NCBI RefSeq assembly: GCF_001552355.1 | Contig: NZ_BCRA01000041.1 | Coordinates: 1 to 47,275, forward strand | Length of the DNA: 47,275 nt | Source of the DNA: Microbacterium resistens NBRC 103078 | GTDB taxonomy: Bacteria; Actinomycetota; Actinomycetes; Actinomycetales; Microbacteriaceae | Direction: 5' to 3' | Shown here: positions 8,022 through 16,889 of the stretch, piece after piece | Layout: each line of letters starts with the position of its first letter | How positions within the stretch are numbered: position 1 is the first letter of the stretch | The notes under the pieces: model-generated | The model's input: the letters and a program-made list of their open reading frames with translations, nothing else | Databases searched by the model: none | What the model was told of the DNA's origin: nothing | Position numbers and translations under genes: made by a program

Positions 8022-8099
8022 CGAAACCCCCTCGTGCCGTCGAAACCCCCTCGTGCACACCGATGTGAGAGGGGGTTTCGGCGACGAGAGGGGGTCTCG
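8022..8099. repeat. Four-box hairpin element B (78 bp)
   Basis: A second copy of the four-box element: direct boxes at 8022-8034 and 8041-8053, inverted boxes at 8068-8080 and 8087-8099. Box-to-box steps (19, 28 and 19 bases from the shared box cores) equal those of element A. Boxes here mostly read CGAAACCCCCTCG, against CGAGACCCCCTCG in A, and the apical and internal loops do not match A. It lies about 105 bases upstream of the AbiEi-like start, so it could overlap that gene's promoter or leader. Confidence 0.85.
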
Positions 8100-8102
8100 G
8101 CG

Positions 8103-8160
8103 CAAAGGGAAGGGGAGGGAAGGGGGAGACGGAAGGGGAAGGGAGAGGCGGAGGGGGGGA
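8103..8160. repeat. Polypurine tract after element B
   Basis: Almost uninterrupted G and A on the plus strand between element B and the metY terminator stem. With elements A and B it fills most of the 301-base gap 7917-8217 between the AbiEi-like gene and metY; I see no gene there. Confidence 0.6.
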
Positions 8161-8203
8161 GACGGAAGGGCCCCGGATCGTGGATCCGGGGCCCTTCCGT
8201 CTC
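8159..8203 (-). terminator. Terminator hairpin after metY
   Basis: A perfect 21-bp stem (8159-8179 with 8183-8203; one G-T pair would extend it) and a 3-base loop GTG, starting 15 bases past the metY stop. No T-run follows on the minus strand, only a pyrimidine-rich stretch, so it is a strong hairpin of the actinobacterial type. It would separate metY from the genes downstream. Confidence 0.8.
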
Positions 8204-8217
8204 TGAGGAGGAGCGTG

Positions 8218-9540
8218 TCAGGCGCGGGCGGCCTCGGAGACCGTGCGTGCGGCGGCGAGGGCCTGCTCGAGGTCCGCCTTCAGGTCCTCGATGTTCTCCA
8301 GACCGACCGACAGGCGCACCAGGCCCGGCGTGACCCCGGCGGAGAGCTGCTGCTCCGGCGTGAGCTGCGCGTGGGTGGTCGAGGCGGGGTGGATGACGAG
8401 CGAGCGCACGTCCCCGATGTTGGCGAGGTGGCTGAAGAGCGACAGGCTGTTCACGAACTCGCGACCGGCCTCCACGCCGCCCTTGAGCTCGAACGACAGC
8501 ACCGCGCCGACGCCCTTGGGCGCGTACCGGTTCGCCGTGGCGTACCAGGGCGAGGTCGGCAGGCCGGAGTAGTTCACGGCCGCGACGTCGTCGCGCGCGT
8601 CCAGCCACTCGGCGATCTCCTGCGCGTTCTGCACGTGGCGCTCCACGCGCAGCGACAGCGTCTCGATGCCCTGGATCAGGTTCCAGGCGCTCTGCGGCGC
8701 GATCGCCGATCCCAGGTCGCGCAGCAGCTGCACGCGCGCCTTGATGATGTAGGCGAGGCCGTCGCCGACCGCCGTGGTGTAGGACGCCCCGTGGTAGGAC
8801 GGGTCCGGCTCGGTGAGCCCGGGGAACTTCTCCACGTTCTGCGACCACGCGAAGGAGCCGCCGTCGATGACGGCGCCGCCGATCGTGGTGCCGTGCCCGC
8901 CGAGGAACTTGGTCACGGAGTGGACGATGATGTCCGCGCCGTGCTCGAACGGGCGGATCAGGTACGGCGTCGCGATCGTGTTGTCGACGATGAGCGGCAC
9001 GCCGTTGTCGTGCGCGATGTCGGCGACGGTTCGGATGTCGAGGACGTTGATCTTCGGGTTGCCGATGGTCTCCGCGAAGAACAGCTTGGTGTTCGGGCGG
9101 ACAGCGCGGCGCCACTCCTCCGGGTCGTCCTGGTTCTCGACGAAGGTGACCTCGATCCCGAGCTTGGCGAGGGTGTACTTGAAGAGGTTGTAGGTGCCGC
9201 CGTAGATGGAGCTGGACGAGACGAAGTGGTCGCCGGCCTGCGCGATGTTCAGGATGGCGAAGGTCGACGCCGCCTGGCCGCTGGAGAGCACGAGGGCGCC
9301 GGTGCCGCCTTCCAGCGCCGCCAGGCGCTGCTCGAGGACGTCCTGCGTCGGGTTCTGGATGCGGGTGTAGATGTTGCCGAACTCCGCGAGGGCGAAAAGG
9401 TTCGCGGCGTGGTCGGCGTTGTCGAACACGTACGAGGTGGTCTGGTAGATCGGCGTGGCGCGCGCCTTGGTGACCGGGTCCGGAGCGGCGCCGGCGTGGA
9501 TCTGCTTGGTCTCGAAACGCCAGTTGTCGATGTCGGACAT
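8218..9540 (-). CDS. metY: O-acetylhomoserine sulfhydrylase (aminocarboxypropyltransferase)
   Basis: A 440-residue PLP enzyme of the Cys/Met metabolism family. It makes homocysteine from O-acetylhomoserine and sulfide. Visible marks are TKQIHAG at the N-terminus, YTRIQNPTQDVLEQRLAALE (58-77), Asp186 in VDNT, which contacts the PLP nitrogen, and the Schiff-base Lys211 in HSVTKFLGGHG. The C-terminus has VRLSVGLEN. Length and motifs fit MetY rather than the shorter MetB/MetC. The start is ATG 9540 with GGGGAG close upstream. The frame is open back to GTG 9645 through a hexamer repeat that would encode Ser-Ala repeats; I do not believe that part is translated. A 28-bp palindrome lies in the promoter region. 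Confidence 0.95.
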   Translation of the reverse strand: MSDIDNWRFETKQIHAGAAPDPVTKARATPIYQTTSYVFDNADHAANLFALAEFGNIYTRIQNPTQDVLEQRLAALEGGTGALVLSSGQAASTFAILNIAQAGDHFVSSSSIYGGTYNLFKYTLAKLGIEVTFVENQDDPEEWRRAVRPNTKLFFAETIGNPKINVLDIRTVADIAHDNGVPLIVDNTIATPYLIRPFEHGADIIVHSVTKFLGGHGTTIGGAVIDGGSFAWSQNVEKFPGLTEPDPSYHGASYTTAVGDGLAYIIKARVQLLRDLGSAIAPQSAWNLIQGIETLSLRVERHVQNAQEIAEWLDARDDVAAVNYSGLPTSPWYATANRYAPKGVGAVLSFELKGGVEAGREFVNSLSLFSHLANIGDVRSLVIHPASTTHAQLTPEQQLSAGVTPGLVRLSVGLENIEDLKADLEQALAAARTVSEAARA

Positions 9541-9576
9541 GGTCTCCCCTTGCTCGTGGCCGCCGTGACGACGGTC

Positions 9577-9616
9577 GGATGCGGATGCGGATGCGGATGC
9601 GGATGCGGATGCGGAT
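9577..9616. repeat. GGATGC hexanucleotide microsatellite in the metY leader
   Basis: Six full GGATGC units and a four-base partial unit in perfect tandem, between the metY promoter region and its start codon. Unit number could change by slippage and alter leader length or folding. Because the unit is a multiple of three it would not shift a reading frame. Confidence 0.9.
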
Positions 9617-9651
9617 CGGGCGAGCCGCGATGTTGACCCCGACACTACGGA

Positions 9652-9679
9652 TCCCGCGCGTTGTCAACAACGCGCGGGA
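9652..9679. promoter_or_regulatory. 28-bp palindromic operator candidate upstream of metY
   Basis: A perfect inverted repeat with 13-base arms (tcccgcgcgttgt and its complement) around a CA centre. Read on the minus strand it contains TTGACA (9667-9662), a likely -35 box of metY. A poor -10 (TAGTGT) follows at 14 bases. Overlap of -35 and palindrome suggests repression, possibly by a methionine or sulfur regulator. The divergent SDR gene starts about 80 bases away, so both could be controlled. The regulator is unknown. Confidence 0.55.
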
Positions 9680-9756
9680 AATGTGACGTAACAGGAAAAG
9701 CGACGACGCTGGCCCGGTGACGGGCGCGGCCGAGGATTCGTCGTACGGTGGGAGCC

Positions 9757-10539
9757 ATGGTGAACAGGCGAGCGGTGGTGACCGGAGCGAGCACGGGAAT
9801 CGGCGATGCAGCCGTCCGCGCTCTGCGGGCGAGCGGGTGGGACGTCGTCGGGGTGGCCCGGCGCGAGGAGCGTCTGCAGGCGCTCGCGGAGGAGACCGGG
9901 GCCGCCGCGTTCGCGGCGGACCTGACGGACGCGGACGACGTGTCGGCGCTCGCCGCCCACCTCGCCGACACGGGACCGGTGCACGCCCTCGTACACGTCG
10001 CCGGCGGGGCCCGCGGGACCGATCGCGTCGAGGACGGATCCCCCGAGGACTGGCTCTGGATGTACGAGGCCAACGTGCTGTCCGGGCAGCGTCTCGTCGC
10101 CGCGCTGCTGCCTCAGCTCCGTTCCGCAGCCGCAGAGGACGGGCACGCCGACGTGCTGTTCGTCACCTCGACGGCGGCGCAGGCGGCCTACCCCGGCGGA
10201 GCCGGCTACAACGCGGCCAAGGCCGGCGAGTCGATGCTCGTGCACGCCCTCCGCCTGGAGCTGCACGGGGAGCCCATCCGGGTCGTCGAGATCGCCCCGG
10301 GCCTCGTGCACACCCCCGAGTTCACCCTCAACCGCCTGGGCGGGGACGTCGCCGCCGCCGAGGCGGTCTACGCCGGGATCGACGCCCCGCTGGTCGCGGA
10401 CGACGTGGCCGACGTCATCGCGTACGCGCTGAACGCCCCCGGCCACGTGAACCTCGACCTCGTGACGATGCGCCCGGTGGCGCAGGCCGCCCACTACCTC
10501 CTCGCGCGCGGCCCGTTGCGGCCCCGCCGGGAGGACTGA
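9757..10539 (+). CDS. Short-chain dehydrogenase/reductase (classical SDR)
   Basis: A 260-residue NAD(P)-dependent oxidoreductase with the cofactor motif TGASTGIG (9-16), ADLTDADD after the second strand, HVAGGA in place of the usual NNAG, the catalytic Ser in VTSTAA and the YNAAK pair. It resembles YdfG-type serine/3-hydroxy-acid dehydrogenases in size and C-terminus. Substrate not determinable. I start it at ATG 9757 rather than GTG 9748: the GTG overlaps a probable -10 (TACGGT, 9744-9749) that stands seven bases before the ATG, giving a leaderless message. The ung gene follows after four bases, so they form an operon. Confidence 0.85.
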   Translation: MVNRRAVVTGASTGIGDAAVRALRASGWDVVGVARREERLQALAEETGAAAFAADLTDADDVSALAAHLADTGPVHALVHVAGGARGTDRVEDGSPEDWLWMYEANVLSGQRLVAALLPQLRSAAAEDGHADVLFVTSTAAQAAYPGGAGYNAAKAGESMLVHALRLELHGEPIRVVEIAPGLVHTPEFTLNRLGGDVAAAEAVYAGIDAPLVADDVADVIAYALNAPGHVNLDLVTMRPVAQAAHYLLARGPLRPRRED

Positions 10540-10543
10540 ACCC

Positions 10544-11233
10544 ATGCCGCAGACCCTTGCCGAGCTCGCGGAGAGCGGGCAGCTGGATCCGGGGTGGGCG
10601 GAGGCGCTCGCCCCCGCGGGAGGCCTCATCGCCGAGCTGGGCGACCGGCTGCGCGCGGAGAACGCGGCCGGGCGCGGCTATCTCCCTGCGGGACCCCACG
10701 TCCTCCGCGCGTTCTCCCGTCCGCTCCAGGACGTCCGCGTGCTCATCGTCGGCCAGGACCCGTACCCGACCCCCGGGCACCCCATCGGGCTGTCCTTCGC
10801 GGTCGAGCGATCCGTGCGGCCGCTGCCCCGGAGCCTCACGAACATCTATCGCGAGCTGGAGAGCGATCTCGGGATCCCCTCGGCCGCGCACGGAGACCTC
10901 TCGGCGTGGAGCGATCAGGGTGTGATGCTGCTGAACCGCGTCCTGACGGTACGGCCCGGCACGCCCGCCTCCCATCGTGGGTGGGGATGGGAGAAGGTCA
11001 CCGAGCTCGCGATCCGCACGCTGGTCGCGAGGGAGGCGCCCCTGGTCGCGATCCTGTGGGGTCGCGACGCGGAGGGGCTTCGTCCGATGCTGGGGGACAC
11101 CCCGGTGATCGCTTCGCCGCACCCGTCCCCGCTGTCCGCCAGCCGCGGGTTCTTCGGCTCCCGCCCGTTCTCCCGGGCCAACGCGCTGCTCGCCGAGCTC
11201 GGCGCGGGTCCCGTGGACTGGCGGATCCCGTGA
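10544..11233 (+). CDS. ung: Uracil-DNA glycosylase, family 1
   Basis: A 229-residue enzyme that removes uracil from DNA in base-excision repair. The water-activating motif [16 protein letters not shown] starts at residue 70 (Asp72 catalytic), [16 protein letters not shown] follows, and the DNA-intercalation loop [18 protein letters not shown] begins at His193. The Pro after GQDPY, where E. coli has His, is usual in actinobacterial Ung. GGAGG lies just before the ATG, overlapping the end of the SDR gene. The stop overlaps the GTG of the next gene. Confidence 0.95.
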   Translation: MPQTLAELAESGQLDPGWAEALAPAGGLIAELGDRLRAENAAGRGYLPAGPHVLRAFSRPLQDVRVLIVGQDPYPTPGHPIGLSFAVERSVRPLPRSLTNIYRELESDLGIPSAAHGDLSAWSDQGVMLLNRVLTVRPGTPASHRGWGWEKVTELAIRTLVAREAPLVAILWGRDAEGLRPMLGDTPVIASPHPSPLSASRGFFGSRPFSRANALLAELGAGPVDWRIP

Positions 11234-11775
11234 GCGACCGCACCGCCCCGGCCGCGGGCGTCGAGATCCGGCCCGCCGTCGCCGGCGACCTCCCTGCGGT
11301 CCGCGACATCTACAACCACTACGTGCGAGAGAGCACCGTCACGTTCGACGAGACCGAGACGACGCTCGCGGACTGGGAGACGAAGGCGGCCGTGCTCGCC
11401 GCGGCCGGCCTGCCGTTCCTCGTGGCCGAGGACACAGGGCCCGAGGCGGAGGACCGGGCGGACCGCGTGATCGGGTACGCCCTGCTCCAGCACTGGCGTC
11501 CCAAGTCGGCGTATCGCTTCTCCGTCGAGGACTCGATCTACCTCCGGCCCGGCGCCGGAGGGCGCGGGCTCGGGCGCGTCCTGCTGTCGGCCCTGTTGGA
11601 CGCCGGGACGGCCGCCGGGCTCCGTGAAGTGATCGCCGTCATCGAGCCGACCGCCGCGGCGGGATCCATCGCCCTGCATCGACGGTTCGGGTTCGAGGAG
11701 GCGGGCCGGCTGGAGCGGGTCGGGGTGAAGTTCGGTCGGTCGCTGGACGTGCTGTTCCTGCAGAAGTCCCTCTGA
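11230..11775 (+). CDS. GNAT N-acetyltransferase, phosphinothricin-acetyltransferase-like
   Basis: A 181-residue acetyltransferase. The N-terminus has [22 protein letters not shown] and STVTFDETE, typical of the Pat/Bar and MddA group that acetylate phosphinothricin, methionine sulfoximine or related amino-acid analogues. The acetyl-CoA pyrophosphate loop reads [10 protein letters not shown] and the last motif is [15 protein letters not shown]. The GTG start at 11230 overlaps the ung stop (GTGA), so translation is coupled. A real substrate is not known; housekeeping detoxification of amino-acid analogues is likely. Confidence 0.85.
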   Translation: MSDRTAPAAGVEIRPAVAGDLPAVRDIYNHYVRESTVTFDETETTLADWETKAAVLAAAGLPFLVAEDTGPEAEDRADRVIGYALLQHWRPKSAYRFSVEDSIYLRPGAGGRGLGRVLLSALLDAGTAAGLREVIAVIEPTAAAGSIALHRRFGFEEAGRLERVGVKFGRSLDVLFLQKSL

Positions 11776-11806
11776 CGCGGCCTCGCGCGGACGGCAGGCC
11801 GGGGAG

Positions 11807-12625
11807 TCAGGCGCCCGCCGCAGCTGCCCCGGGATCGTCGGACGAGGGGATCACCGGGATCGCCGCGAGCAGCTGTCGCGTGTAGTCCGCAGCGGGTCTG
11901 CGCAGGACGTCGTCGGTCGGTCCCTGCTCCACGATCCGGCCGTCCTTCATCACGGCGACGGCGTCGCAGAGGTTCTGCACCACGCCGATGTCGTGCGAGA
12001 CGAGGATGAGGGTCAGTCCCTCGGCGCGCAGCTCGGACAGCAGCGCCAGGATCTGCGCGCGCACCGTGACGTCGAGCGCCGAGAGCGGCTCGTCACCCAC
12101 CAGGATGCGGGGCCGGTGGGCGATCGCGCGGGCCAGGGCGATCCGCTGGCGCTGCCCGCCGGAGAACTCGTGCGGATACCGCTCCGCCGCATCCGGGTCG
12201 AGTCCGACCTGCGTCAGGACCTCGGCGACGCGCGCCGCGTGATCTCCGTCGATGTCCAGGGCGCGCAGCGGCTCGGACACGATCCGCGCGATGCTCTGTC
12301 GCGGATCGAGCGAGGCGTAGGGATCCTGGAACACCAGGCCCGTCAGGCGCCGCAGCCAGTGCAGATCCCGGGCGGAGGAGCGGGCGTCCACGGGACGACC
12401 GGCGATCTGCACGGAGCCGGTCGTCGGGCGATCGAGGGCCAGCAGCAGCCGGACGAGGGTCGACTTCCCCGATCCGGACTCGCCGATGAGGCCGAGCGCG
12501 GACCCCTCGGCGACGTCGAGGTCGACGCCGTCCAGGGCCGTGGTCGTGCGTCGGGGCTCGCCGAGGGAGCGGCGGGGGACCGGGAAGGAGCGGCCGAGGC
12601 CGCGTGCGCGGATCAGGGCGGTCAT
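11807..12625 (-). CDS. Peptide-type ABC transporter ATP-binding protein (DppF/OppF-like)
   Basis: A 272-residue ATPase, last gene of a five-gene importer operon. Walker [10 protein letters not shown] is at 48-56, the Q-loop [10 protein letters not shown] at about 99-108, the signature FSGGQRQR at 154-161, Walker B ILVGDEP at 174-180 and the switch His in LILVSHD. The [10 protein letters not shown] form is typical of Opp/Dpp-type ATPases. It pairs with the upstream ATPase, overlapping it by four bases, to drive import through the two permeases. The C-terminal tail carries the [12 protein letters not shown] segment seen in OppF-type proteins. Confidence 0.92.
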   Translation of the reverse strand: MTALIRARGLGRSFPVPRRSLGEPRRTTTALDGVDLDVAEGSALGLIGESGSGKSTLVRLLLALDRPTTGSVQIAGRPVDARSSARDLHWLRRLTGLVFQDPYASLDPRQSIARIVSEPLRALDIDGDHAARVAEVLTQVGLDPDAAERYPHEFSGGQRQRIALARAIAHRPRILVGDEPLSALDVTVRAQILALLSELRAEGLTLILVSHDIGVVQNLCDAVAVMKDGRIVEQGPTDDVLRRPAADYTRQLLAAIPVIPSSDDPGAAAAGA

Positions 12626-13431
12626 GGCTGCTCCCCTTCGCCCTGCGCGCCTGTCTCCGGACGCCAGAGCGTGGCGGTCGCGTCACGCAGCAGCCCCTGG
12701 GTGACCGCGGACGCCGGGGCGCTCAGCAGGGTGTCGACGGGCCCTTCCTCGACCACCCGGCCGTCCTCCAGGACCACGCCATGGGTCGCGACCTGGGCGA
12801 GCACCGCCAGGTCATGGGTGATGAACACGAGCGACATCCCTTCCGAGGCGACAAGGGAGAGCAGCAGCGTCAGGATCTCCGCCTGGATCGTCACGTCCAG
12901 CGCGGTCGTCGGCTCGTCGGCGATCAGCAGGCGCGGACGGGCGGCCAGCGCCATGGCGATCGCGACCCGCTGCCGCTGCCCCCCGGAGAGCTGATGGGGA
13001 TAGCGGTCGACGATCGACGCGGGGTCGGGAAGGCGGACGCGCTCCGCCTCGGCGATCGCCCTCGACCGCGCCGCGCGGCGTCCGATCCGCTCGTGGATCC
13101 GGACGCTCTCGGCGATCTGGCGCCCGACGGTGCGGATCGGGTTCAGCGCCGTGCGGGGCTCCTGGAACACGATCCCGATCTCGTCGCCGCGCACCGCGGC
13201 GAGCTCGCGGTCGGGCAGGCCGAGGATCTCCCGCCCCCGCCAGCGCACGGAACCGGTGGCGATCGCGCCCTCGGGGAGCAGGCCGAGCACGGCGAGCGCG
13301 GTCAGGGACTTGCCGGACCCGGACTCGCCGATGAGACCGACCCGCGCGCCGTCGGGGACGCTGAAGCTGACGCCGTCCACGACGCGGCGGCCGTCGATGT
13401 CGATGCGCAGATCCGAGACCTCGAGGCTCAC
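12622..13431 (-). CDS. Peptide-type ABC transporter ATP-binding protein (DppD/OppD-like)
   Basis: A 269-residue ATPase with Walker A GESGSGKS (35-42), Q-loop [18 protein letters not shown] (89 on), signature LSGGQRQR (148-155), Walker B LLIADEP (168-174) and [11 protein letters not shown]. The Q-loop form FQEP-ALNP marks the DppD/OppD half. It overlaps the upstream permease gene and the downstream ATPase gene by four bases each, so the operon is tightly coupled. Substrate class: oligopeptides or similar solutes; the exact ligand is not visible. Confidence 0.92.
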   Translation of the reverse strand: MSLEVSDLRIDIDGRRVVDGVSFSVPDGARVGLIGESGSGKSLTALAVLGLLPEGAIATGSVRWRGREILGLPDRELAAVRGDEIGIVFQEPRTALNPIRTVGRQIAESVRIHERIGRRAARSRAIAEAERVRLPDPASIVDRYPHQLSGGQRQRVAIAMALAARPRLLIADEPTTALDVTIQAEILTLLLSLVASEGMSLVFITHDLAVLAQVATHGVVLEDGRVVEEGPVDTLLSAPASAVTQGLLRDATATLWRPETGAQGEGEQP

Positions 13432-14333
13432 GCGACCACCTCCGGGACGTGCGAGCGCGCGGCGGCGGCACGCGGATTCTGTCGCAGGGTCGGATCCGTC
13501 GCGTCACGCAGGCCGTCGCCGAGGAGGTTGAGCGCGAGCACGGTCAGCGTGATCGCGAGCCCTGGCCAGACCACCGACAGCGGATGGACGGCGATGTACC
13601 GCTGCAGGTCCGCCAGGAGGACCCCCCAGGACGGATCCACGACCGAGGCGCCGAAGCCCAGGTAGGACAGTCCGGCCTCGGCGAGCACGGCGACGGCCAT
13701 CGACCACGACAACTGCACGATGAAGACCGGGGCCACGTTGGGAAGCAGGTGCTGCACCAGGCTCTGCAGTGGAGTGAGGCCCGAGGCGCGACCGGCGAGC
13801 ACGAAGTCGCTCTGCTGCACCCGACGCAGTTCCGGGCGGGTGACGCGGGCGATGTTCACACCGAAGCCGAGGCCGACGGCCCATACGACCACCCACAGCG
13901 AACCGCCCCACACCGCCGAGATCATCATCGCGATGATGAGCACCGGGAACGCGATCAGGATGTCGACGAGGACTGCGACGGTCTCCCGGATCGCGCGGGT
14001 CGTGAGTGCTCCGAGTGCCCCGAGGAGGACGCCGACCACGGTGGCCACGAGGCCCGCTCCCACCGCGACGAGCACCGTGGTTCGGCTTCCCGCCATGATC
14101 AGGCTGAGGATGTCGCGCCCGGTGCCGTCGGTGCCGAGGAGGTGGGGCCATCCGGGCCCCTGCCACCGGGCCGCGACGTCGGTGGCGCGGGGGTCGAACG
14201 GCGTCCACAGGAGCGAGGTGAGCGCGAGGACGGCGATGATCGCGACGACCACGAGACCGAACCGGCCTCCCGCCGTGGTCCAGATCCGGCGCACTCCGCG
14301 CCTCCGGGTGACCGGTCGAGCCGTGTCGGTCAT
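13428..14333 (-). CDS. Peptide-type ABC transporter permease (DppC/OppC-like)
   Basis: A 301-residue inner-membrane protein with six helices. It shows the DppC-type N-terminal part with HLLGTDGTGRDILSLIMAGS and the EAA-like segment VLAGRASGLTPLQSLVQHLL facing the ATPases. ATG 14333 overlaps the stop of the DppB-like gene by four bases. The open frame further upstream is a shadow of that gene. It forms the pore with the next gene. Confidence 0.9.
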   Translation of the reverse strand: MTDTARPVTRRRGVRRIWTTAGGRFGLVVVAIIAVLALTSLLWTPFDPRATDVAARWQGPGWPHLLGTDGTGRDILSLIMAGSRTTVLVAVGAGLVATVVGVLLGALGALTTRAIRETVAVLVDILIAFPVLIIAMMISAVWGGSLWVVVWAVGLGFGVNIARVTRPELRRVQQSDFVLAGRASGLTPLQSLVQHLLPNVAPVFIVQLSWSMAVAVLAEAGLSYLGFGASVVDPSWGVLLADLQRYIAVHPLSVVWPGLAITLTVLALNLLGDGLRDATDPTLRQNPRAAAARSHVPEVVA

Positions 14334-15280
14334 GCGGCCTCCCTCTGCCGGGGATCCACGAGGTGGTGGACGAGATCGACCAGGAAGCCGATGACGAGGA
14401 CGAACCCGGTGAGCACGAGCAGTTCGCTCTGCACCTTCACCAGGTCCCGGGTGCCGACGTCGGCGACGAGCATCCGGCCGATCCCCGGCAGCGTGAAGAG
14501 CTGTTCGATCACGACCGATCCCACGACGATCCCGGCCACCTGGAGCCCGAGGACGGTGACGATGGAGAGGCCGACCGCCGGGATCCCGTGGCGCACGAGC
14601 GCGCGGGAGCGGGTGAGCCCCTTGGCCGCGGCGGTGCGGACGAAGTCCTGGGACGCGGCCTGGAGCGTCGCGCTGCGGACGAAGCGCAGCAGCATGGCGC
14701 CCTCCACGACGCCGATCGTCAGCGCGGGCAGGATCAGCGCGCGGAGCGCAGCGTCCGGCCGCGCCCATCCGTCCCGCGGGAAGCCCTGCGCGGGCAGCCA
14801 GCCCAGCCACACGGCGAAGACGACGACGAGCATCATCCCGGCCCACACCACCGGCACCGCGGCGACCGCCTGAGCCGCCACGTTGACGGCAGCGCCTGCA
14901 CGGCGGCCGCGGAGCAGCGCGGCCAGGATCCCGAGCGGGATCGCGATCAGCAGGGCGATGAGCAGCGCCAGGATGCCCAGCGGGACCGTGACCTGCGCCT
15001 TGGCCGCGATCTCCGCCGCCACCGAGGCACCGCTCAGCTGCGAGGTCCCGAGGTCGCCGCGCAGGACCCCGCCGATCCACTCGCCGTACTGGACGAACAG
15101 CGGCCGATCGAGGCCCAGGGCCTCACGGAGCGCCGCCACCTGCGCGGGGGTGGCCTTGTCCCCGGCGATGAGCTGGGCGACGTCCCCGGGGAAGACCCGC
15201 AGAGCGAGGAAGATGACGATGCTCGCCACGAGGAGCCCTGCGATCAGCAGGGCCCCTCGGATGAGCGCGTAGCGGAGCAC
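14330..15280 (-). CDS. Peptide-type ABC transporter permease (DppB/OppB-like)
   Basis: A 316-residue permease. The N-terminal helix ends in FLALRVFPGDVA, a DppB mark (usual form RLxPGDP), and ALREALGLDRPLFVQYGEWI follows. The EAA-like loop is FVRTAAAKGLTRSRALVRHG and the last part reads EQLFTLPGIGRMLVADVGTRD. Eighteen bases separate it from the upstream binding-protein gene. Orientation and overlaps show one transcription unit with that gene and the three genes downstream. Confidence 0.92.
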   Translation of the reverse strand: MLRYALIRGALLIAGLLVASIVIFLALRVFPGDVAQLIAGDKATPAQVAALREALGLDRPLFVQYGEWIGGVLRGDLGTSQLSGASVAAEIAAKAQVTVPLGILALLIALLIAIPLGILAALLRGRRAGAAVNVAAQAVAAVPVVWAGMMLVVVFAVWLGWLPAQGFPRDGWARPDAALRALILPALTIGVVEGAMLLRFVRSATLQAASQDFVRTAAAKGLTRSRALVRHGIPAVGLSIVTVLGLQVAGIVVGSVVIEQLFTLPGIGRMLVADVGTRDLVKVQSELLVLTGFVLVIGFLVDLVHHLVDPRQREAA

Positions 15281-15298
15281 GGCGGGAGATCGGGCGGA

Positions 15299-16801
15299 TC
15301 AGTCCGCGAGGGTGACGCCGCGCAGGTCCAGGCGCGAGTTGATGGAGTCCTCCGGGAACCCGCTCACACCGGGAACGAATGCGGTGATCGTCGCACCGTT
15401 GTACAGCCAGTCCGCGGCATGGTCCTCGGAGACCAGGCGCGCGGCCTGGGCCAGCAGCTCGTTCGAGGTCTTCTCGTCCAGGGCGGCGAGCGCGTCGGCG
15501 TACAGCTTCTGGACCTCGGGGTTGTCGTAACCGAAGTAGTACTCGGGGTTGGCGAAGTTGCCGAAGTCGCGGGGCTCCACGTGCAGCACGAAGCTCAGGT
15601 CGTAGTCGTGGTTCTTGTACACGTCCTCGAGCCACGCGGGGAACTCGACCGAGTTCACGGTGAGGTCGACCCCCACCTTCTTGAAGTCGGAGACGAGCAC
15701 CTGGGGAACCGTCGTGCCGTAGAAGTTCGGGATCGTGAGCGTCAGATCCAGCTTCTCGTGGCCGGCCTCGGCGAGGAGCTGCTTGGCCTTCTCGGGATCG
15801 TGCGGGGCGACGGAGGAAAGGTCCTCGTAGCCCGGGTCGAGCTCGGGGATCGGACCGTAGAGGGTCTGCCCCGCACCCACGGCCTCCACGAGCGCGTCGT
15901 GATCGATCGCCAGCCGCAGCGCCTCGCGGACGCGGACGTCGTCCAGCGGCGGCTTCGCGTTGTTGAACGCGAGGGTGGCCTTGTCCGTGGTGCGACCGGT
16001 GGTCAGGGTGAACTGGCCGCTCTTCTCCAGCTGCGGCGCGAGGTTCGGATCCACCGCCGTGAGCACGTCGAGCGATCCGTCGAGCGCCGCGTTCACGCCG
16101 GCGGTGAAGTCCGGGATGTAGTCGAACACGACCTCGGCGACGCCGGCCTTCTCGCCCCAGTAGTCCTCGTACCGGGTGAAGGTGATGGAGCTGCCCTTGC
16201 GCCAGGTGTCGAGGGTGAACGGCCCTGTGCCGTTCTCGGCGTCCTTGAGGTCGGTGGTGTCCCCGTTCTGGAACACCAGCCCGGCGACACCGGTCAGCGA
16301 AAAGAGGAAGTTCTGGTTCGGGGCCGAGAGCGTGATGACCACCGTATCGAGGTCGGGTCCTGCGATCTGCGCGACACCGGCGAGCTCGGCGTGGCCCTGG
16401 AGGGACTCGTCGTCCTTGACGGCCTGCAGCGACGACACCACGTCCACCGAGGTGAGCGGGTCGCCGTTGTGGAAGGTGATGCCCTCGTTGAGGGTGAAGG
16501 TGTACGTGAGGCCGTCCTCGGAGACCGAGTACTCGGAGGCGAGACGCTCGGTGATCTGGTTGTCGGGCGTCCGGGTCACCAGGCCCTCGTAGATGTTGTC
16601 GACGAGGATCTGCTCGAGCGCGGCGCCGCTCGTGCGCCGGATGTCGAGGTTGGTCGGCTCCAGCACCAGGCCGACGTTCAGCGTGGCGCCGGCATCCGGT
16701 TCACCGGTGCCGGAGCCGGACGGCGCCGCGCACGCGCTGAGCGCGAGCGCGGCGGCGGCGAGGCCGGTGATCAGGACGAGACCCGTGGAACGGCGGCTCA
16801 T
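15299..16801 (-). CDS. ABC transporter solute-binding lipoprotein, peptide type (SBP_bac_5)
   Basis: A 500-residue lipoprotein of cluster C. The signal peptide is residues 1-23 with lipobox LSAC, so Cys24 would be lipid-anchored on the outer face. Family marks are LASEYSVSEDGLTYTFTLNE, GITFHNGDPLTSVDV and LRLAIDHDALVE. It captures the ligand for the four downstream transport genes. GAGAGGAA precedes the ATG at 16801. Ligand unknown: this family takes peptides but also nickel, heme or sugars. The alpha/beta-hydrolase gene 88 bases upstream on the same strand may be cotranscribed and act on the imported compound. Confidence 0.92.
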   Translation of the reverse strand: MSRRSTGLVLITGLAAAALALSACAAPSGSGTGEPDAGATLNVGLVLEPTNLDIRRTSGAALEQILVDNIYEGLVTRTPDNQITERLASEYSVSEDGLTYTFTLNEGITFHNGDPLTSVDVVSSLQAVKDDESLQGHAELAGVAQIAGPDLDTVVITLSAPNQNFLFSLTGVAGLVFQNGDTTDLKDAENGTGPFTLDTWRKGSSITFTRYEDYWGEKAGVAEVVFDYIPDFTAGVNAALDGSLDVLTAVDPNLAPQLEKSGQFTLTTGRTTDKATLAFNNAKPPLDDVRVREALRLAIDHDALVEAVGAGQTLYGPIPELDPGYEDLSSVAPHDPEKAKQLLAEAGHEKLDLTLTIPNFYGTTVPQVLVSDFKKVGVDLTVNSVEFPAWLEDVYKNHDYDLSFVLHVEPRDFGNFANPEYYFGYDNPEVQKLYADALAALDEKTSNELLAQAARLVSEDHAADWLYNGATITAFVPGVSGFPEDSINSRLDLRGVTLAD

Positions 16802-16889
16802 GGGAGTTCCTCTCGGAGGGCGGCGGTAGCCGGTGTCGGGGTGCAGGGGAGGGACGGGACGAAGCGGGGTGTGTGCGGGGGACGCCGGG

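Noticed and set aside
6741..8160. CRISPR-like array
   Set aside because: The regular boxes occur as palindromic sets of four with 6- and 15-base gaps, not as repeats with unique spacers of about 30 bases; no cas genes.
9541..9645. N-terminal extension of MetY through the hexamer repeat (Ser-Ala repeats)
   Set aside because: Frame is open from GTG 9645, but homologues start at the MSDIDNW site, which has a good ribosome-binding site.
10754..10772. Pro instead of His after GQDPY in uracil-DNA glycosylase
   Set aside because: [10 protein letters not shown] is the usual form in actinobacterial Ung, not a loss of function.
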